A stretch of 64,000 bases of DNA, taken from the NCBI GenBank assembly GCA_020310875.1, contig CM035420.1, positions 187,240,880 to 187,304,879 on the forward strand, written 5' to 3'. The DNA is from Ceratopteris richardii. Its lineage: Eukaryota > Streptophyta > Polypodiopsida > Polypodiales > Pteridaceae. The number at the start of each line of letters is the position of its first letter. The first letter of the stretch is position 1. The position numbers and the translations under genes are program-made. The notes below the pieces were generated by a model. The model had not been told where the DNA came from and made no database searches. It was given only the letters and a program-made list of their open reading frames with translations. Positions 33,714 to 44,351 of the stretch are shown one piece after another.

Positions 33714-34432
33714 CTACTCTCCATAAATAGAAGGAATGTCTTGTGGGAATTGATCATGAGCGTCATCCACAAGTTCAATGGGAGGAGGGACTTCACTCTC
33801 TTTAGCCCATTTCTCTTCTTGAATCTCTCGCAAGAAGTCTAGTGGATACCTATTCATAGAAGAAGAGGCGTCTAGTTCAGTGGATTTAGGCACATAAGCT
33901 TCCTGGGGGGGGATGCTTATTCTTTCACTTGTCTTGTCTCTTACTTGGGGGGTGACTTCCTTGTCATATCTTGCAATTATGCTTTCTAATTTCTCCAACA
34001 GTCCATCAAAGTGCAATTGTGCCTTAGCTGAGCAAGAGTAGTTGAAGAGCCGACTAGCTTCAAACATAGTCTAAGCCAGTGCTACCATTTTAGCGCAAAG
34101 TTTGGTTCTTTCTATCTCTAGATCAGCTCTAGGGTAGCACTTGTCATGATATGTCATGTTTGGCCCTTCTTGAATTCTGGCTTGATATGCTTTAAGCATC
34201 ATGTCTATGTCCTCAGGAGTGGGGTCAGCTAAAACTGATCCTACTCTATGTGGTGGGGGTATTGTATGAGGTGGATTGGGAGGTGGTGATAGGGATGAAG
34301 GTGGTGGTGGTGGTATGTGAGATTTTTTTGAGAGGTGAGTTCAACAATTTTGGCTTTTGTTTCTCTTATGTTCTCTTCTAATTCGCTCATCTTCTTTGAC
34401 CTCTGTATTTTCATCCTTTCCCAACTATCTTT
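33714..34432 (-). pseudogene. Gypsy polyprotein linker between zinc knuckles and protease
   Basis: Minus-strand frame 34067-33714 (L-H-F-D-G-L-L-E-K-L-E-S-I-I and I-S-I-P-P-Q-E-A-Y-V-P) and flanking low-complexity sequence. No known domain. It joins neighbouring gag and protease blocks in order. Confidence 0.55.
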
Positions 34433-34969
34433 CTAGGCTCTCGTCCGTTTCTTGGTTATGCTCTCAGTCTCACTAACCTCAGCATTCTTTTCTTGGCCTA
34501 AACCTTGGTTCTGCTGCAAAGCATGAGCTCTGGTGACCACTTGCACTGGTGTAGTGGAAGTGACACTTCCTGTGGAGTCTACTACTAACCCAATCACATT
34601 GATAGGAGTGATTTTTTTTACATTGTGTGGGTTCTTTGGGCAGTCTCGTAGGAGGTGCTCCTTTTCGCAATCTTGACAAAAGCCTTGAATTGTCACAGAT
34701 TGGGGTTGTGTAGGGGCAGACATTGGGCAATCACGAATGAGGTGATCTCCTTGACATCGGTAGCATGGCCCTCTAGGAAATGAGGATCTTACTTGCCTAG
34801 CTTGAGGTCTCGAATCGGGATTTGCATACATAACATTCGCATACTCTGGCTCCCCACTTGGTTCACTCGGTTCTTCGTATATAGGCCTCATTATGCTCAG
34901 GTGACTACATGTAGTAAGCCTGGGGACTATCAATATGAGTGGAGTCAAAACTATGGTCACTTGGCTCAC
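34433..34969 (-). pseudogene. Gypsy gag C-terminal part with two atypical zinc knuckles
   Basis: Minus strand shows C-Y-R-C-Q-G-D-H-L-I-R-D-C and, 24 residues on, C-Q-D-C-E-K-E-H-L-L-R-D-C. Both have C-x2-C-x3-H-x4-C rather than the usual x4 before histidine. Such knuckles bind element RNA. Confidence 0.85.
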
Positions 34970-35004
34970 TCTCTGAAAGCACTGGTGTTACTAGGACTAT
35001 GGCT

Positions 35005-35760
35005 CTATTCAGATTCTCTTCTGTAGTTGTGTACTTCACTGGAATTCTGAGCTACTTTCTCAGCGAGCGCCTCAATAGATGTGGATTGCGTGGAAGAGAG
35101 GTTAGTAGAACTATCTAAATCTTTGTAGATTTTTGAAAGCTCTAATTCATCCCCTAGGTTATCCTCAATGTCAATGCACATACATACACACTCTTCTATG
35201 GTCCGAGGGTCCTTCAAGTACACATATGATCTCAATTTGGTACTTAGCAGTCCATCCAAGAATAAAGCCACTTGTTTGGCTGGTGTGGGTAACTAAAGAA
35301 CAGGGCATCTCTCTAGGTATTGCCTAAACCTTCTTCCTGCCAGTCTAACGGTCTCTTGAGGTGTCTGCTTGAAGCTGTGAATGAGTGAGGAAGTGTTATG
35401 CCATATGCCACTCTTAGAGAATTCAATAATGAATGCCTCTAGAAGATTGTCTATATTCCTGAACTGTCCCTCATTTTTCAGTTGAAACCACGTAAGGGTT
35501 GTCTTCCTAAGGGTTAGAACAAAGGCATTGTATTGCATGAATAGGTCCTCAACTTGTTCAGCTCTCAAGACTTTTTTAAACTCGGCCACATGATCGTAGG
35601 GGTCTCCAGTGCCATCGAAGTAGTTCTTCATGGACTTAACTAGTTGGGTTGGCCTCAAGGTTCTATTGTGTTCCCTAGGCCTTGGCAAAGGAAAATCATC
35701 AGCAGTTCTTTGGTTTCTTGGGGCTCTAGGTCTCTCAGTTTCCACTCTCTCCATCTATGT
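35005..35760 (-). pseudogene. Ty3/gypsy gag (Retrotrans_gag type)
   Basis: Frame 35754-35293 shows N-Y-F-D-G-T-G-D-P-Y-D-H-V-A-E-F, L-R-K-T-T-L-T-W-F-Q-L and F-K-Q-T-P-Q-E-T-V-R-L, with R-R-F-R-Q-Y-L at the end. After a stop at about 35293 the next frame (35271-35005) continues with A-L-F-L-D-G-L-L and acidic sequence. It is preceded by the N-terminal extension and followed by zinc knuckles. Confidence 0.9.
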
Positions 35761-36665
35761 TCTCATCCTTTCTCTTCCCAAGGGGTTGGCAAAGCTTACT
35801 TCTAGCCTATCTCTACTTTTGTCCCTATGAGCTCCATGAGCTTGGGATGTTCCAGCTCTTGGTCGCCATACGAGACATTAGATCTTGGTTGGGGGAAAAC
35901 AAATTCACCCTTCCAAGTGTAGGCATGCCTACCATGTTCTGTGACCACGAAGATCCTCTCTGAAGTATTGTCTAAATAGGTCACTTTGCTTGGGCTATCA
36001 GGATCTTTGAACCCATAGATCGTGATCGTTCCTACCTCATTCGGTTGATCAGGCTTATACCTCCAAAAGGCTTCATTGGTCTCTCGGTTCAAGAGCAGAT
36101 CTATGCTCTTATTGTCTTGGGGAATCCACTCTGGTGTGATAATTCTAGTAAGAACTGATTTGCCTCGAGGTGTTTTAGGCTCTCCACCTATGTTTCCTTG
36201 CTCTAGGTCACCTATGTCCATTTTTGGGATCACATTACCAAACTCATCTGTCCTATCTGGGTGGGTGGTGACCACATACATGGTTCCTTCTTTGTCCAGG
36301 TATGCACCATTTTCAAACTTGACTGTTGGATGTTCGAGTCCAATGGGTTGGTCAGGGTTTTTAATTTGGACCACGGATCTTCCTAGGCCGTCCTCATATA
36401 TGCAAGCACCTAATCGGTTGGTCCTAAGGTATTCTAGCTGAGTCTTGTAAGGGACTTCAACCCTCTGTAAGTATGGCACGCCTGAACTTCCTGTGGGTCT
36501 CTCCATACCATGAGACATCTCGGACTCGCTAGTTTCAGAGCTAGGGTAGTGAGAATAGTGGCTCAACTGTTGGGCCCAAGACCTAGCAGTATGATTGACA
36601 CTAGCCTCTGAAGACCTAAGACTCTGTCTATCTCTCCCTAAGTGTCGTCCTGATCTAAGGTTCAT
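35761..36665 (-). pseudogene. N-terminal extension of the gypsy gag polyprotein (about 290 residues)
   Basis: Opens at 36665 with M-N-L-R-S-G-R, a start common in plant gypsy gag proteins, then runs 287 codons uninterrupted. It contains Y-K-T-Q-L-E-Y-L-R-T-N-R-L-G, H-P-D-R-T-D-E-F-G-N-V, E-W-I-P-Q-D-N-K-S-I-D-L-L-L and G-R-H-A-Y-T-W-K-G-E-F-V-F. No known domain was recognised, though alternating beta-like blocks could be a folded domain. A frameshift near 35810 and one TAG near 35755 separate it from gag in what was probably one continuous frame. Confidence 0.6.
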
Positions 36666-36667
36666 AT

Positions 36668-37520
36668 GCCTAAGTGACTAACCCCAATTTTTCCAAGTAC
36701 AACCTCATTGCAGATCAATTTGTATTAAGCACTTGTTCTTTTTAATTTTCTTAGGATGTCGCTTCTTGTCCAATCAATCTTCGTCACAAGGAGCACTTAG
36801 GTTTTATTGTACTTGAGTTTGGTCGCTTGGTTTAAATTCTTTTCCCTTAGGTTGTTTCGCAAATTTAATTTCTCTATACTTGCACTTGAGTGATTAGAGT
36901 TCTTAGACTTGGTCGTGCTTAACGTAACCCTAATTGATCAAAACCTCTATCCATACTTAGCCTAAGCTAGGAATTGACAAAGGGTGTTGAGAATTTCCAA
37001 CCTGTAGTTTCTCTCCTTGGTTGCCCTTGTGTGCCCAGGAAGCGTGTTCCCAAGCTTGCACTTACTCTTACTTAGAATGCCCTTCGATGCTCTCAATGGA
37101 CCTGCAATAGTCCCAAAGTTAGCTTAAGATTTAAATTCAATTGACACAACATACCATGTTCATTCATGCAATTCAGAGAACAAATTGTCCTTTGGTCTTT
37201 ATGGAAAACAATCCTAAAGACCCCTCAATTTTCTACCCCTAGGTTATGGTCAAATTCAACATACTATATCTAATAATCCCCATATTAATTTTACCGTAAC
37301 CCATATTAATTAATAATCACAGCAAACGGATTTTGTATGAGAAAGTTACGTTTATTCAAGAATCTAGGGCTAAAACAGGATCAAAACAGGCAGACACACA
37401 GACAGGAATAACTCACAGTGTTTTCTAGAGCTTGGTTATGTTCTAAGACCCTTAATGTTTCCCAAGTTTTGGCCAAAAATAGACCCCATGTCTTTTGCCC
37501 TAAAAAATTGGCGAATTTGC
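36668..37520 (-). other. Leader or LTR region of the gypsy element, unresolved
   Basis: AT-rich, upstream of the minus-strand gypsy start codon. No clear PBS or LTR boundary was found. Confidence 0.35.
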
Positions 37521-37522
37521 CC

Positions 37523-38022
37523 GTCAATCGCGATCGAGTGGTATGTCAATCGCGATTGATGTGTCAATCGTGATCGACATGTCGGTCACGATTGACAGGT
37601 CCGTCGTGGCTATCACTCGCGATTGATGGGTTAATCACGATTGACACATGGCCCAAAATTTCAGTCATTCATGGTCAAAGGATCGTTGACTTTGTCGGTC
37701 ATGATTGACAGGACTGTTGGGACTATCAGTTGCGATTGATGGATCAATCACGATTGATGGGTCGATCGCAATTAACACATGGCACGCATAAATTCTGTCG
37801 GTTGTGGTTAGTCGATCATTGACTCTGTCGATCACGATTGACAGGTCCGTCGGTAGGTGTCCGTCATCATTTGTCAGTCGTGATTGACGTATCAATCGTA
37901 ATTGATAGAAAACAGAGGAATTTTAAAATTTTAAACACACTTTTGGAATGCTTTAGGCCTACACACCATGTTTATGCACTTAGTTTAGCAATTTGATCGA
38001 TTATTTTATCAGTTGCGATTGA
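37523..38022. repeat. Cluster of 14-bp near-palindromes, consensus TCAATCGCGATTGA
   Basis: Copies, allowing a few mismatches, start at 37523, 37546 (the only perfect palindrome), 37564, 37582, 37613, 37631, 37695, 37726, 37744, 37762, 37828, 37874, 37892 and, alone, 38009. Many neighbours are 18 bp apart; others are 23, 29-31 or longer. Most changes are C-to-T or G-to-A in the central CG, as methylated CpG decay would give. No function is known to me; binding of a dimeric protein is one idea. Confidence 0.85.
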
Positions 38023-38050
38023 TAGAGGTCAACGCCTTGGGACTTACCTT

Positions 38051-38081
38051 GTGTGTGTGTGTATGTGTGTGTGTGTGTGTC
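38051..38081. repeat. (GT)n microsatellite
   Basis: Two GT blocks with one GTAT interruption, next to CACGTG. Confidence 0.9.
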
Positions 38082-38260
38082 ACGTGCTACCAATGTGAAC
38101 CTTTCTTTTTGCTACCGTATGGAGCCAATGTTCGATACAACTTCACAAAGAGATCTTTCTTCTTCGATTCTCCTCCAAGCCACACTAGAGCATGAGATTC
38201 TCGTGAGAGTAATGATCGACTCCCTCTTGTTCTCTTCTACCTAATGTGGTATAAGATACC

Positions 38261-38435
38261 TGTAAGGAATTGAACTCACTGCAACCTCTTGTTTAGGAAT
38301 GTGATGGGCTAACCACTTGCCCCAACATCCATGGTTGAGGATTACTTCCTAATCTTCTCTCTTAGGATGTAGTTCAACCATCTCCTAGACGTCAAATGTG
38401 TGGTTCAACTATCTCCAACCTATCACTTTATTACA
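38261..38435 (-). repeat. TRIM 3' LTR
   Basis: 175 bp, TG to CA; about 90% identical by eye to 38985-39156. Confidence 0.85.
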
Positions 38436-38450
38436 TTCTTCCCCCCTTGG
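38436..38450 (-). promoter_or_regulatory. TRIM polypurine tract
   Basis: Minus strand reads CCAAGGGGGGAAGAA immediately before the 3' LTR TGTAATAAAG. Confidence 0.85.
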
Positions 38451-38559
38451 TCGATCATTGTCCTCAATGACCTACTCTTCTATCCCTCTAGCCTCGGTGA
38501 TCAGTGCCTTGAACTCCCTAGGTACCCTTGAATTGATGTCCTCAACCTCGCACAGTTTC

Positions 38560-38705
38560 TTGAACCTTGTTCACAACCTTGGTCTCTTGAACCCTTGCTC
38601 TCAACCTTGGTGTCTTGAACCTTCTTGTTCGCAACCTTGGTGTCTTGGGCCCTTGTTCTCAACCTCAGTCTTGAACCTTGTTCTCACCCATGTTTGGTAT
38701 CTTGA
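38560..38705 (-). repeat. Minisatellite inside the TRIM
   Basis: About five degenerate copies of a 25-28 bp unit (CTTGAACCTTGTTCTCAACC) on the plus strand. Confidence 0.75.
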
Positions 38706-38971
38706 ACCCTCAATCAAGTGCCACCCATGGTTTCCCAAGCGATTCACACTTTCTAGCTATATCATTAGATTTGGAAAGTTTGTTCCGAGAGCTTTCCAAT
38801 GGTATTACACGCATCAATCTGACCTACGGATTGAGAGATATGCCTCAATCTTTGTTGGGCTAACTTGTGAAAGCGACGCGTGCTACTTTGTACCCTTTCA
38901 TATTGAGGATGCCCAAGCGCCTTTTTTAGAGGCCATTAGGTCAATCCACCTTTCCCAAGCCTACTTCCTAG

Positions 38972-38983
38972 GCTCTGATACCA
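38972..38983 (-). promoter_or_regulatory. TRIM primer-binding site
   Basis: Minus strand TGGTATCAGAGC, one base after the 5' LTR end. Confidence 0.92.
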
Positions 38984-38984
38984 A

Positions 38985-39156
38985 TGTAAGGAATTGAAAT
39001 GATAACCTCTTGGTTAGGAATGTGATGGGCTAACCACTTGCCCCAAAAACCATGGTTGAGGATTACTTCCTAATCCTCTCTCTTAGGATGTAGTTCAACC
39101 ATCTCCTAGATGTCAAGTGTGTGGTTCAACCATCTCCAACCTATCACTTTATTACA
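38985..39156 (-). repeat. TRIM 5' LTR
   Basis: 172 bp, TG to CA, adjoining the PBS. Confidence 0.85.
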
Positions 39157-39505
39157 TCACCCATAAGTGTCATGTGGCACTCTCCTCTTATGAGGAGATT
39201 CACTCCATGAACTATTGTGACATGAACTATTGTGACATTTCCTTCCCCTTAAAAGCATTTTCATCCTCGAAAATATAAGCGAAATATCCATAATGGTAGA
39301 AGAAAGTGCTCGGACTCCCTTGAACCCCATGTACTCTATGTACATGGTCATTTTTGTGTGTTGTTTCCCCATATACTTCCCCTTAAGAAGTCTCATATGA
39401 GATCATCTCAAAGGTGGGAAACCGTCTCAGTGGCACCTACTATCTCCCATGTACACTCAACTTCTAAACTATCACTCCCATGACATATAGCATCATCAAA
39501 ATGAC
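39157..39505 (-). repeat. Gypsy 3'-end remnant, left arm of an interrupted inverted repeat
   Basis: Its sequence matches the reverse complement of about 43170-43440 (TTCCTTCCCCTTAA, AGAAAGTGCTCGGACTC, GTACTCTATGTACAT, CTTAAGAAGTCTCATATGAG, TACTATCTCCCATGTA). On the minus strand a frame ends F-E-D-E-N-A-F-K-G-K-E, a typical end of gypsy pol, with polypurine AAGGGGAAGGAAA and then TGTCACAATAG, a possible LTR start. A 16-bp unit (CATGAACTATTGTGA) is tandemly doubled at 39206-39237. Confidence 0.65.
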
Positions 39506-41924
39506 ATGAGTCCATAAGATGTATCCTCTGTGGAGTAATAGTATAAAAAGCAAGTGTAAAGTGCCAAGCTCATAAGCTTGACCATACCGTAATGGAGATA
39601 ATAAACCATAGAATCCTGTGAAATATAGAACAAAGTCCCATAAAAAGTGACTCCAAACCCCATCTAGGACTAAATGATAGATTGCCCTCATACCGCTCTA
39701 GGTCTTCCTAGCCTTGAGTGCAATCACAAGTAATAGTTTCCTCTAAACTACCTTGTGACTATGCAATTCCATCATCTAGCTCATATATAAGAATTTCTTG
39801 ATAGTAAAATGAAATCTCTACATTTCACCAATCAAGAAGTTTGTGGTTTGTCATCTTTTACCATTGGACTAAGTTCTATTGGAAGAGCATCTATTGGCAC
39901 TAGTGCAAACTCAAAAATGTTCTCTTCCCTTTAGTTTGCCTTATGAATGCAAAAGCATTCCCTTTGAGATTTAGATAATCCCTAAGTACCCATCCTCCTA
40001 ATTGATACTCACACATCATCCTCATGATGAAGCATCAACTAAGAGTTTGGTATCCCAATAGGTTAGATATCTCTCTATCTCCTAGAAACCCTAAAGAGAA
40101 ACATCATACTCCTAGTCTCACTCATGTCAATAACTAGATCATCTCATCTAGTCGAAGAATATCACTAGAAATAAACATAACTACTTCTCTCTAGAGTCTA
40201 CAAGTGAGACTCAATCTAACCATCATGATTAATGGTCTCCCTATTGCCTTGATAGAAGAGTGCCACTCCTAACAAGAAAATCTAAAAGAGAGAAAGTGAA
40301 ACTCTCTCTCTCTCTCTTTGTAATCTCCTCTAAGAAAAAGAACTCTGGTAGTGGAATCTATTCCACTTTCCCTTTCCCTTTGAAAGAGGTTCCTTTTGAT
40401 TTCAATTGCTCTACTCATCCATAATTGAGAACATGCATATAGGTTCTCCATGTTTTTCCTTCTAAAATAGTGGATAATCAAACTCCCATGTGAATGAAAA
40501 TTACAATGAAAAGTAGAGTAAATGAATTCCTTATGAAATGTAGAGTAAGAGATGGTTTCTAAACACCTCTTCTCTCTGAAGGCAAAACATACTCTATTCT
40601 TCTCATATGAAGAAATCATGTTTTCCTTTCCTTTTTTCTCTTTCAAAGAACATGAACTAAAGTCAGACCTCTGAGCTAAAGTGAGATCTCTCTGCAATCT
40701 CTAAGCTGATTCCCACTTTCTCCTTTCCTTAAAAGAGAAACTTATTAATTCACTTGCTCCTCTCTTCCATAAGTAATGCATAATGCCCATTACATTCATT
40801 TCTAGGAAGATGGAGAACAAATCTCCTCTAGCTAATGAAGGTATATATATTGAAGAGTGGAGAAAACAAATTCCTTATAAGAGTCAAAGTCCTCTGGTAA
40901 AATGGTCAGCAATGATATGACATGATACCATAAACACATATGTATCCATACTAAAGAACTATCTCTGCCAAACATACTCTATGCATGGATCTATACAATC
41001 CAATCAAACTGATGGAATTATCCTTCTTGAAAAAGTCAAAATGAGTATGTGATACTAATGGTGATAAAATCACCTATCACGTTCTCTACTGGAAGAATAA
41101 ATCTTCCCTAAACTATGAAGGATAACTCCCAAATCCTAAGGAGATGTCTACTAAGAGCTCTCCTCTGATCTAGTCATACATGATGCCATGAATGATGAGT
41201 CCTTTTCTCCTTGGCCATAGAAGAAGAGTGCTCAAAGGGAAGTCATTTCCATCGTCCCATACCAGTGGAACCTTCTTCCAATCCATGGTGTCATACCTAC
41301 ACTAAACCAAATATATATTCCATATAAGTGTAATGGAATATATAAGTGGACTCTAATCAATCCCATATCTTAAAATCATGTCAGTGGACTCTAATGAGTC
41401 TCATGTCCTCGAACTAGTTAGTTTGGTTCTAGTCAACATGTGATAGTGGATATCCCTTTCTTATTCCAAACTAACTTGTTCCTAGGTACCAAGAATGAGT
41501 CTAAGTACCTCTCTGTAGATCCCAACATACATATATGTATTGGGTACCCCAACTATTCCTGACTAAGGGATCTATGCTCTATACCATAGAGCTAGTGCCA
41601 TACCTATGGCTTTCCTAACCATCACTCGAATCACATAAGCACTCGTCAATGTTGTCTCATGAAACCCATCTCTGAGATCTCATCTAATTGGTTTCCTTAA
41701 TAGTGAAGCAGAAATGCTTCGCTACTTGCTCAAGTGATGCGCATGAGTGAACTAGTCACTCTTTGGGTATTCCTAATAATACCCCATAGTCTCCTAATCA
41801 TGCTGTGAGACTCTTGTGAAGATAAGTAAATATTCACTTCTTTGGAGAGTATCATAAATGTATCTCCCATGCCTATATGCAACTTCCTATAACCTATAGG
41901 ATTGCTTGTGCACATTCCTAATGG
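39506..41924. other. Non-coding stretch interrupting the inverted repeat
   Basis: The right arm is continuous across this position, so about 2.4 kb sits between two adjacent blocks of the left arm. Contains only chance frames (the longest is 142 codons on the minus strand at 40697-40269, with no recognised motif). Confidence 0.45.
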
Positions 41925-42060
41925 TGAAGGTGTAGCTCCTTCTCTTTAGCAATCCTATGTTCTAAAATCCATAAGGATTATGAGTAGGGATCCTATTACT
42001 ACTGAAGTTGCTTTATCTATAATACTATGATGGTACTAAGTCCATCTAATATATGATTAC
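41925..42060. repeat. Second block of the left arm
   Basis: Matches the reverse complement of about 43035-43165 (AATGGTGAAGGT, ATCCATAAGGATTATG, GTAGGGATCCTATTACTA, TTATCTATAATACT). Confidence 0.7.
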
Positions 42061-43034
42061 GAGCATGCTAACACCTTACTGATGTTTGCATAAAAGGCAT
42101 GTTACTATGCCATAATATTCTTACCTAAAGGCAAGTGTGTATACAACACCATGAGGTGGGAAAAATTTTGACAGTATTTTCCCAAGGAAATGGAATCCCA
42201 AAACATTTTAACCATAAAGTCAATGGCACATAGGCCATCTAACAACATAGGGCTTGACAGACCCATGGCATGCATGCCATATACTCATAGATGGACTCCA
42301 TAACCTGCAAAAACATAAAAACAAATGCTAGCAATAATCTCTTTGTTGCATAACCATGTAGTTCCTGCAATCATCTTTCCTGCAAACAATCAAAAAATGT
42401 ACTTCTCGCATGTTGATCTATACTTTAAGAATTCAAACGATGATCAACTTGGATATATGCACTCCAATCCATGAATGTACATACAAAACATGCCATACCA
42501 AAGTAAGATGATTGAAAATATAAAGCATATGTCCTTGACTGATTTAGTATTGGAATTGCATGCATCCAATCCTTCTCGACGAGCTTCAAGAACTCTACAT
42601 CTTCCTCCTCAAATCCTAATATAAACTTTGAAGTGTCCGAAAACATTGGATCACTTCCCAAAACATAAAGCATGGTCAAATGATTACCAAAATAATGCGA
42701 ATTTACCCAAAAATGCATTTTTAATCCTTCTTTAGATCTACAAAAACTTTTTTAGAACCTGAAAATAACCATAAAATTAAACATATATCAAAGTGAAATT
42801 ACTTCAATCGCCTTCCTGGTTTGTAAGATATGGCTCCCGAAAGGTAGTTGCCAAAAATTATTTAGACTTTGCAAACCTATACAGAGCTGCAATAATACAT
42901 AATTTCCAAAATTTATTTTTCTAAAATTAAAATAGATCTTGTGCTCTTCGAAACGAGCCATAGCACGTCCAATTTGGAGTTTTCTAGCCCAAGATATGGA
43001 CTTTCCAAGCAAGACATGCCAAACTAGTTGACTG
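42061..43034. other. Loop between inverted repeat arms, nothing recognised
   Basis: AT-rich with chance frames at 42425-42718 and 42788-43012 on the minus strand. Confidence 0.35.
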
Positions 43035-43450
43035 TGTATTTGATGGACTTAGGACCATCAAAGTATTATAGATAAGGCAACTTCATTAGTAATAGGATCC
43101 CTACACATAATCCTTATGGATTTAGACCATATGATTGCTAAGGGGAAGGAGACATTATACCTTCACCATTTGGATGATGTTGTATGTCATGGGAGTGATA
43201 ATTTGGAAACTACCTATACATGGGAGATAGTAGGCACCATTCAAACAGTTTCCCACCTTTGAGATGATCTCATATGAGACTTCTTAAGGGGAAGGATATG
43301 GGGAAGCAACTCACAAAGATGACTATGTACATAGAGTACATCCGTTCAGGCGAGTCCGAGCACTTTCTACTACCATTATAGACATTTCATCTACATTTTT
43401 TAGGACAAAAATGATTTTAAGGGGAAGGAAATATCACATCAAGGTTGTTA
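43035..43450 (+). repeat. Right arm of the interrupted inverted repeat
   Basis: Continuous reverse-complement counterpart of 39230-39505 plus 41925-42060. On the plus strand the gypsy-like end F-K-G-K-E region and AAGGGGAAGGAAAT occur at about 43418-43433. Confidence 0.65.
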
Positions 43451-43609
43451 TGGATGAGAATAACCTCTAGGGTGAGGTGGCATAGATGGCACATGGCACC
43501 TTTTGGGGGAATCCTCCATATGAATGGTAGAAGAGTGAGAAGAGTAGAGAAATGTGAGAGAGTCTCATGGAGCAGCTCGGACATGGCTGGACGATGAATC
43601 AAAAAATGA

Positions 43610-44220
43610 CCTTTGTGCGTGTTGGTATCACCACGAGCTTGTCAAGAGCTTGAGCAAAAGAATTATTCTTGCATTACAGTTTGCTACCACCTTCAAGGTG
43701 TACCCTTGCCTCTTCCATGCATGAAGCTTCTTCCACAAACTCTCCAAGGTAGCGTCAAGCCTCAAAGACTCTGGAATCTTTTGTCGAGAGGTCTTAGGAA
43801 AGGCCTTCAAAATCCACTTGTTTACCATAATTCACATGGGGCATATAGCAATTGAGCAAAAAGAGCTTTTGCACACGTATAGAGTTCATGAGATGATTCA
43901 CTTAGTTGGACACGTAGGATATCAATCTTATCCAAATCTCTCTCCAATGAATTTCTAGGTCGAAATATGTGATGGATTGTAGTCTTTGAGCTTCCTAAGT
44001 GGCAAAATGTCCATCTATATGCTGGCTATACCTTGTCTGCAAGCCAGTCATGGTTGGATGGAAATCGGGCGAGCATGGCATCGTCTTGATTATGCAATCC
44101 ATGCCTCTGACGTAAGGAGATAAATCTCCTTATGTATTCATCTACATCCTCCCTCACCAGACCCTTGAAAGTAGGAAACTTAATGTTCATTCTTGACAAA
44201 AGATTTGTTAGATCCTCCAT
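43610..44220 (-). pseudogene. Gag-like remnant, possible gypsy
   Basis: A 64-codon minus-strand frame (44220-44026) reads M-N-I-K-F-P-T-F-K-G, V-D-E-Y-I-R-R-F, which resembles the start of retrotransposon gag (F-x-G then D-x-Y/F-I-x-x-F). The following sequence is broken by stops and lacks a clear capsid motif. Confidence 0.35.
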
Positions 44221-44351
44221 TGTTAAACGTGTATCTGTTGAAGTGTCAAAGGTATATTCGGTGCTCTTCCAGCCTTCTCTTTAGAAGGAGTTATGTGTAC
44301 AAATTCTTGAGAGATGTCAATGGGAAGAGTTAAGGGTATAGGTGTTATTGG

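Larger units (their letters stand above)
38261..39156 (-). mobile_element. Complete TRIM (terminal-repeat retrotransposon in miniature), 896 bp
   Basis: Two direct terminal repeats of 175 and 172 bp (38261-38435 and 38985-39156) start TGTAAGGAATT and end TTATTACA on the plus strand. On the minus strand a PBS follows the 5' LTR by one base and a polypurine tract precedes the 3' LTR. The internal 549 bp has no gag or pol. All parts are in the right order. Flanks ATACC and TCACC share only ACC, so a target-site duplication is not clear. It must have been copied using another element's enzymes. Confidence 0.85.

Noticed and set aside
35802-36441. Plus-strand open frames opposite the gypsy N-terminal extension
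   Set aside because: Shadows of the longer minus-strand frame, which starts with a typical gypsy gag opening.
37523-38022. CRISPR array
   Set aside because: Repeats are 14 bp, irregularly spaced and lack unique spacers of constant length; the context is a plant genome with no cas genes.
40269-40697. 142-codon minus-strand frame
   Set aside because: Composition follows local TCTC-rich sequence and no motif is visible.
42425-43012. Two minus-strand frames as host gene exons
   Set aside because: They lie in the loop of an inverted repeat, have no domain, and show no convincing splice sites.
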